From the NCBI GenBank assembly GCA_947462335.1, contig OX381707.1, forward strand, positions 65,800,816 to 65,864,815: a stretch of DNA of 64,000 bases. Direction: 5' to 3'. The notes under the pieces are model-generated. The model saw only the letters and a list, made by a program, of their open reading frames with translations. It was not told the origin of the DNA and ran no database searches. A program made the translations under genes and the position numbers. Each line of letters opens with the position of its first letter. Positions within the stretch are counted from its first letter, which is position 1. Source of the DNA: Harmothoe impar (Eukaryota; Annelida; Polychaeta; Phyllodocida; Polynoidae). Below are positions 59,901 through 64,000 of the stretch, in pieces.

Positions 59901-61149
59901 TTAAGCAAGGACACCACTGTAAGCATAACACATTCTGGGTTAGAGGGTTATATTTCCCATTTGAGAGTAACTCTTTTTTATTGCAATGGAAAGACACAGT
60001 TTTGTGAGTGGCAGTGTGGTCAGCTCAGCTGATATTCTCAGACTTTTGGCCATACTACCTGTTACTCTTTGCTTTGGACTTTTTTTGATTAGTAGATAAA
60101 TCAAATCTGATTGCAGATCCTGAAAAAGTTTAAAAAATAAGAAATTGAATTTTTTTTCAACGGGAAGTAAATTTACCCGTTTTGGGCCAAAAGCCCGCAC
60201 GTTACTATGTTTTAAAGGGCTTGCGCGCGCCAATTTTCGACCAGTAAGGAAGGCGGGGGGGGGGGGGGGGGGAGGGGATCCGATCTGGGGTGTGTGTAAA
60301 AAATCCCCCTCCCCCCCGTTGACGTTGTTCAAAAAATGATCACTCCCTATAGACTTTGAATTTAGGCCACTCAAAAAAAAAAAGTTGTTTCTCATCACCG
60401 CGCGCATCATAAAAATCATGATCTGAAGAATTTTAATCTTTTTACATTTTTGATGAAAAATATGTTAAAATTGGAAAAATATTGGCAAATTTGGTATCAA
60501 ATTAAAGCTTATGCTGTCAGTAATGCAGTCAGCTGGGAATAAAATGCATTATAACAACTTTTGCTGATCAATAAACTTTGAATCACTAAATTTCTAAAAT
60601 GTGAAAATTTGTCACGAAAAAATTCCCTAATTTCAGCTTCAAGTAAAGAAAAAACAATTAAAATCAAAACGCCCTCGTGACATTTTTTACAGCTTGGCTT
60701 TGGTGATGTCATCACTGATGAGAAACAATTTTTTTTTGAGTGGCCTTATCATACCGGTATTGATAGAATTAAGCAGTAGGAGACCAGCGAGTAGTCTGAC
60801 TCAAACTTGAAGGCTCGAAAGAGGCTTTGTGTGCCTTGGCTTGTGCCTTACTGTGACTGTGTAGAGCCCTGTAGGCTGTAGGCCTACAGTACAGTGTCAG
60901 TGTCAGTGAGTGTAGACTGTAGTGCCAAAAGGCAAAACCTACCTCTTCTGTGTTGCGCTTGGGGAGGTGCAAGAACGACAGCATAAGTTTGACTTTGACA
61001 TAGGGCTGCAGCGTCGGAAAGCAGTCCTGAATGCTGAGCAACTTTTCCCGTGAAAGTTGTGAACATATTGAACCTCCGGACCACAAATCGTCGGTAGAAC
61101 CGAGTTTATTATGGAGCCACAATGCAGTATCTCCTGTACTGGCGGCCAT
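44951..61149 (-). CDS. NELFA: Negative elongation factor subunit A (NELF-A/WHSC2), 12 exons, 527 aa
   Basis: A subunit of the NELF complex, which with DSIF holds RNA polymerase II in promoter-proximal pausing; nuclear. Exons: 61149-60943, 59352-59181, 59018-58857, 58382-58290, 58024-57888, 53070-53007, 51139-51048, 50724-50619, 50345-50227, 49744-49592, 49289-49190, 45129-44951 (TGA at 44953-44951). Every junction is GT/AG (exon 9 uses a TAG acceptor) and the phases close over 1,584 nt. Human NELFA is 528 aa and lines up end to end: the N-terminus has LWLHNKLG (10-17); residues 127-180 carry MLPLEC and LKRKPKSA; then TPLKGLP and a Ser/Pro/Arg-rich segment; KEAKRRRK (basic, about 269-276); ATPDYAAGLV; a Gln/Pro/Thr-rich low-complexity stretch with a Q-run near 359-368; NKVTR-x-EKALILGFMAGSRENPC; and the C-terminal QMNYSTGEWKRIKKYR. 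The gene is intact, although its introns are packed with tandem repeats. Confidence 0.97.
45638..45727. repeat. ~90-bp dispersed repeat, copy 1
   Basis: AAATAACAAGGACGTAGAGA through GGAGCTATGGTCGACA, nearly identical to 53078-53171. In NELFA intron 11. Confidence 0.85.
47208..47659. mobile_element. Degraded G-run MITE (copy I) in NELFA intron 11
   Basis: The right end ATGACCACTCCC is followed by TTA. The interior has the family word TAGTAACGTGCGGGC and long G/C runs; the left boundary is approximate. Confidence 0.55.
47741..48400. repeat. 168-bp tandem repeat, four copies
   Basis: TTTTCGGGAAATTATTTTTT recurs at about 47744, 47912, 48079 and 48246. Each unit also has GCGCGGTCATGATGCCGTCA and CGATTTCCTGATACGGCCG. 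The last copy is the most diverged. NELFA intron 11. Confidence 0.92.
48432..49132. repeat. ~700-bp dispersed repeat, copy 1 (NELFA intron 11)
   Basis: Direct repeat of 56901-57603 with roughly 85-90% agreement by eye over most of its length, from GCGAGTTGTCATGG to GGTTGTCGACCATAGCTAAT. It contains CACTTCCGGTTTC (an ETS site) shortly before ACAATGGCGTGTTTTCAAAC. Confidence 0.88.
52441..52723. repeat. 13-bp minisatellite (GGACTCGGGGTTG)
   Basis: About 20 units of GGGACTCGGGGTT with GGGGGTGA variants, in NELFA intron 6. It keeps several frames open on both strands (Pro/Ser or Gly/Trp repeats), none of them genes. Confidence 0.93.
53078..53171. repeat. ~90-bp dispersed repeat, copy 2, touching the NELFA exon 6 acceptor
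   Basis: Nearly identical to 45638-45727. Its end lies about 7 bp from the acceptor of exon 6 (53071-53073), so the repeat supplies the sequence where the branch point and pyrimidine tract would be. Confidence 0.85.
53324..54833. repeat. ~115-130-bp satellite-like tandem array, 12 copies
   Basis: ATATGGATTCTACACCCTAG appears 12 times, followed each time by AAATCCATGTATC and GGCCATCTTGG. Length variation comes from presence or absence of a 10-11-bp TTGGCAGCCATC duplication. Variants (CTAGATAACC, CTCAGATAACC, CTTGTTAACC) recur in order, giving a higher-order repeat. NELFA intron 5. Confidence 0.95.
54915..55748. repeat. 62-bp tandem array with a ~408-bp higher-order period
   Basis: About 13 copies of a unit starting GATTTTATTATCCCCTCAAG. 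Diagnostic variants (GTAGGCCTAAAAAAGTAGGC at 54956 and 55365; AGTCACAATAGG at 55107 and 55515) recur about 408 bp apart, so a six- to seven-unit block was duplicated whole. NELFA intron 5. Confidence 0.95.
55748..55972. repeat. 15-16-bp minisatellite (GAGAACGGGATAAACG)
   Basis: About 14 imperfect units begin exactly where the 62-bp array stops. The frames reading Ser-Pro-Phe-Ile-Pro repeats are by-products. Confidence 0.92.
56060..56460. repeat. GC-rich mosaic of small tandem duplications
   Basis: Three parts: AAAATCGGTTTTGGGGGC x4 (56062-56130); a roughly 100-bp duplication whose copies share GGCCGAGACGTAA then ACAGCGGTTA then GCTGCCGGGCGCT (56215-56385); and CAGCCACCTGCTCACC x3 (56393-56450). 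NELFA intron 5. Confidence 0.8.
56632..56890. repeat. ~26-bp minisatellite (CTACTAAAATGTATCAATT)
   Basis: About ten units of ACTAAAATGTATC(A/C)A followed by a GCCGCCG-type spacer. NELFA intron 5. The Leu/Lys/Cys-repeat frame across it is not a gene. Confidence 0.92.
56901..57603. repeat. ~700-bp dispersed repeat, copy 2 (NELFA intron 5)
   Basis: Same endpoints and order as 48432-49132, including CACTTCCGGTTTC, ACAATGGCGTGTTTTCAAAC, AGACTTTTCAGTTTGAGA and the closing GGTTGTCGACCATAGCTAAT. Confidence 0.88.
58637..58843. mobile_element. CTGTAAAC MITE 13 bp from the NELFA exon 3 donor
   Basis: CTGTAAACCTATTTTATTTCGC at the left, GCGAAAATATATACGTTTACAG at the right, TA on both sides (58635-58636 and 58844-58845). 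Internal inverted words (TTTTCGCGGATTTTAAA / AAAATCCGCGAATTTAAA) make it foldback-like. NELFA intron 3. Confidence 0.88.
60145..60347. mobile_element. Partial G-run MITE (copy J) in NELFA intron 1
   Basis: Contains AAAAGCCCGCACGTTACTATG, a G run and the right terminus AAAAAATGATCACTCCC. The left terminus is missing. Confidence 0.65.
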
Positions 61150-61320
61150 ACTGAAATCTCCGAATCAACACGATGCGAATACTCGAATATGATTGGTTGA
61201 AGTTGGGTCTCGTATTTTTGACCAATCGAAATTTAGCATCGCCTTCACTGCCGCAGTAATGCTTGGCGCGCCGATTTGGAAACATTCGTCCGTGCTGTCA
61301 TCGTTTCCAGAGGTAATATT
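61150..61320 (-). promoter_or_regulatory. NELFA promoter region with two opposed CCAAT boxes
   Basis: Upstream of the NELFA ATG there are two NF-Y type CCAAT motifs in opposite orientation (GATTGGTTG at about 61190 and GACCAATCG at about 61220). A GC-rich stretch with GGCGCGCC follows near 61264. On the plus strand TTTCCAGAG|GTAATA around 61315 could be the donor of a divergent non-coding exon. No second gene could be recognised beyond it. Confidence 0.45.
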
Positions 61321-61780
61321 CTTTGATTTCTAGCAGCAGACTAATAGTTGAAACGAAGTGGACATGTACAATGGCTACAAAATATTCGTACTTCGTAGTG
61401 TAGGTAAATCTAAGAAGTGTCACACGATACAAATGCCAATGGCCCTGCACTCCGCCACCGTGACTTGTGAGTCACTGAGGCGTGACCGAGTGAGCACTTG
61501 TCTTGAGTCTCTTGACTTGTCTGACTTGAGCCTTGAAAGACTGGCATGTATAGCTTGGCATTTATTTACACATGCACATCAAACATTGTTACAGCCATAT
61601 CAAGGAAGTAGACTAGGGTGGGTTTAGTTCCGTGAGCCATATGTATAACCTTTAACTTATAATCAAGTCATTTTCATTTAGTTCGTGTGTTACTAGCTGT
61701 GGAATGTGAATGGAAGAAAAACGTTCTTTTTTGCTGCTTTTCATTCATACAGCATTACAGAATAAATATTGATAAAATAG

Positions 61781-61930
61781 ACAGAGGTCCACGATAATCT
61801 GTCTGAACGACAGGTTTCACCACGAGTGGGACCTTGGGTCGTATCACACGAGGCGCAGCCGAGTGTTATACGTCCCTCACGACACGAGTGGAGAAACAAG
61901 GAGTTCAGACTGATTTGAGTGGATCTCTGT
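61781..61930. mobile_element. 150-bp foldback element near the NELFA 5' side
   Basis: ACAGAGGTCCACGATAATCTG pairs with the complement of CAGACTGATTTGAGTGGATC, and the centre (CGTATCACACGAGGCGCAGC ... GTGTTATACG) is itself a hairpin. Confidence 0.7.
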
Positions 61931-62121
61931 GTTTATTTCATGTAAATGTTGACCAATTCCATTTTAAAACCACATTTAAAGATTGGTTTCACAACTATAC
62001 TGTGGAGAATGGAGCTGTGGAGAATGAGCATCAGTTTCTCCACGGGGCTGTGGAGAACGGCGGTTCTAGTACTGAAGCATAGTAACTTTGTTTCTCCACA
62101 TGGAATAAAAATTCCTCTAAA

Positions 62122-62288
62122 GGGCCGAGTCATTTATTACTAGCCGGAGGAGGGGAGGGGGCTCCCGCTGTCCCAGCTGAAACTGAAAGTAAATCTACCC
62201 AAATAATCTGTTTTTCATTTGACCGCCCCCGCCGCCTCTATAATATATCCACCAAGCCCTCCCCAGCTGCCAATAAATGACTCGGCCC
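62122..62288. mobile_element. Small GGGCCGAGTCATT element
   Basis: GGGCCGAGTCATTTATTA left and AATAAATGACTCGGCCC right, inverted; 167 bp; right flank TAA. It shares its termini with the 727-bp element at 19253. Confidence 0.8.
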
Positions 62289-62329
62289 TAATGACTTGTT
62301 TATAATTCTTGAGTGATATTCCCGAGGGG

Positions 62330-62790
62330 GAGGGGGGTAGATGGGGGGGGGGGGGGTCCCCATGTCGCATGTCGATTTTAATAAATGGCCATGTCACATG
62401 TCATTAAACCCGCAGGTCTCGGTACCCCTCCACCGACAGTCAGGGCGCAGTCGGGACAGGTACTCAGCCCTATTTATAGGAGAGCTGGGGCTTTAAGGAA
62501 AACGCCATGTCACTAGTGTCACTGAGGAAAATGATTTAGGGGCATATAGAGAGCTATAAAGGGGGGTCTTGGGGCCGCAAGCTGAAGAGAATTTAGGAAT
62601 TTAAAAACCCACAATGACCAAATTTGAAGAATGTGTTTGGTAGCCTACTTCACTCTATACTAGATTATTTTTTTCATGTCACTCAGCCCTATGTCACATG
62701 TCGATTTTAAGAAATGTCCATGTCACTTAACTGGCCATGTCGCTGTGTCGATTTTAAGGAATGCCCATGTCGCCATGTCATTTTAGGGGT
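62330..62790. repeat. Dispersed words CATGTCGATTTTAA / GGCCATGTCACATGTC
   Basis: Several copies at 62360-62405 and 62690-62785 beside a poly-G run. A related block occurs at 16845-16895 (TTCGACATGGCGGCATGGCC, then AAAATCGACATGTGAC). Probably ends of another repeat family. Confidence 0.5.
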
Positions 62791-62959
62791 CTACCCATTT
62801 TAGTAGAGGGCCCTATTATCGGCAGGTTAAGGTCAATTCTCCAACCAGATCTTATTCTTTTATATACATATATCTACAATCAGATGAGCTGTGTATGGAG
62901 AATGATCATTTTCGATATTTTTCAAGTGCATTGTCCTACTTTCCTATCATTTTTGAAAA

Positions 62960-64000
62960 ACATGCAGCCGTCATTATATTTTGTGACTTATTTTTGGTTC
63001 ATATTATTATCGGCACCTGTCTCCTATTATTAACCAGTTTCCCTGTGGGGAAAACTGGTTAATTTAGGTGCTACCGCCCATTGACTTTGCCTTAGCCGTA
63101 CCCTCCATTCACTTTGCATTGGGCAGTGATCAAGGGGCCAACTGTGCATCGGCTCTATACCCGGTGGTTCCTTAGTCAGGCCTCTTCAGCCCTAGCCCTA
63201 TGTTGAGTGGCCCTTAGCTCCCCGTACGGATTCCTGCCCCATTGCCCTCAGTGTTAAAGGTCCCAGCCCCCTACCTGCAATAGTTATATGCTTAATTGCT
63301 GTTGATAATTATGGCCAGAGCTGAACATGCAGCTGTCATTATATTTTGTGACTTATTTTTGGTTCATATTATTATCGGCACCTGTCTCCTATTATTAACC
63401 AGTTTCTCTGTGGGGAAAACTGGTTAATTTAGGTGCTACCGCCCATTGACTTTGCCTTAGCCGTACCCTCCATTCACTTTGCATTGGGCAGTGATCAAGG
63501 GGCCAACTGTGCATCGGCTCTATACCCGGTGGTTCCTTAGTCAGGCCTCTTCAGCCCTAGCCCTATGTTGAGTGGCCCTTAGCTCCCCGTCCTCCAGTCG
63601 TACCTGTGTACGGATTCCTGCCCCATTGCCCTCAGTGTTAAAGGTCCCAGCCCCCTACCTGCAATAGTTATATGCTTAATTGCTGTTGATAATTATGGCC
63701 AGAGCTGAACATGCAGCTGTCATTATATTTTGTGACTTATTTTTGGTTCATATTATTATCGGCACCTGTCTCCTATTATTAACCAGTTTCCCTGTGGGGA
63801 AAACTGGTTAATTTAGGTGCTACCGCCCATTGACTTTGCCTTAGCCGTACCCTCCATTCACTTTGCATTGGGCAGTGATCAAGGGGCCAACTGTGCATCG
63901 GCTCTATACCCGGTGGTTCCTTAGTCAGGCCTCTTCAGCCCTAGCCCTATGTTGAGTGGCCCTTAGCTCCCCGTCCTCCAGTCGTACCTGTGTACGGATT
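62960..64000. repeat. 365/384-bp tandem repeat, at least 2.7 copies, running off the window
   Basis: TTAACCAGTTTCCCTGTGGG sits at about 63030, 63395 and 63779, giving periods of 365 and 384 bp. The 19-bp difference is a segment (CTCCAGTCGTACCTGTGTA-like) missing from the first copy only. Copies are otherwise nearly identical. Each has the hairpin TTAACCAGTTT...AAACTGGTTAA. Confidence 0.95.

Overview
This window is animal nuclear DNA, not bacterial. It has spliced genes with GT-AG introns, about 7.7% coding sequence (4,923 coding bases by my exon models), and very dense short repeats: tandem arrays, foldback elements, MITEs and long poly-G/poly-C tracts. The proteins are clear orthologues of bilaterian housekeeping genes. 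The repeat style suggests a marine invertebrate, but I cannot name the species from sequence alone. There are no operons, CRISPR arrays or convincing tRNA/rRNA genes.

Four genes could be rebuilt exon by exon; in each, every splice phase closes. (1) SUOX, mitochondrial sulfite oxidase, minus strand, 9766-21963: 2 coding exons, 585 aa, with a 10.4 kb intron separating the targeting peptide from the enzyme. (2) FBXW4, an F-box/WD40 ubiquitin-ligase adaptor, minus strand, 24200-30234: 9 exons, 413 aa. (3) An RNF24/RNF122-like membrane RING-H2 protein, plus strand, 35889-39666: 5 coding exons, 112 aa. (4) NELFA, subunit A of negative elongation factor, minus strand, 44951-61149: 12 exons, 527 aa. 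FBXW4 and the RING gene diverge, and the GC-rich stretch at about 30235-30545 (CRE and YY1-like motifs) may be a shared promoter.

Layout: 1-3400, a roughly 720-bp repeat in three diverged copies; 4013-5960, a large palindrome around a TA run, a broken Ty3/gypsy-like fragment and a 27-bp minisatellite; 6000-9765, no gene seen; 9766-21963, SUOX, whose intron holds MITEs, a LINE tail, palindromes and an interstitial telomere-like tract; 22200-24199, little apart from one MITE; 24200-30234, FBXW4; 30545-35888, MITEs and a minisatellite; 35889-39666, the RING gene; 39667-44950, a perfect 206-bp tandem duplication; 44951-61149, NELFA, whose introns hold at least seven tandem arrays and a 700-bp dispersed duplication; 61150-64000, the NELFA promoter region, two MITE-like elements and a 365/384-bp tandem repeat running off the window edge.

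The genes share no pathway. The most distinctive feature of the locus is its non-autonomous DNA transposons, above all a nine-copy, G-homopolymer-rich family with GGGAGTG termini and TTA/TAA target duplications (PIF/Harbinger, Tourist-like by inference). Several elements lie within tens of bases of splice sites.
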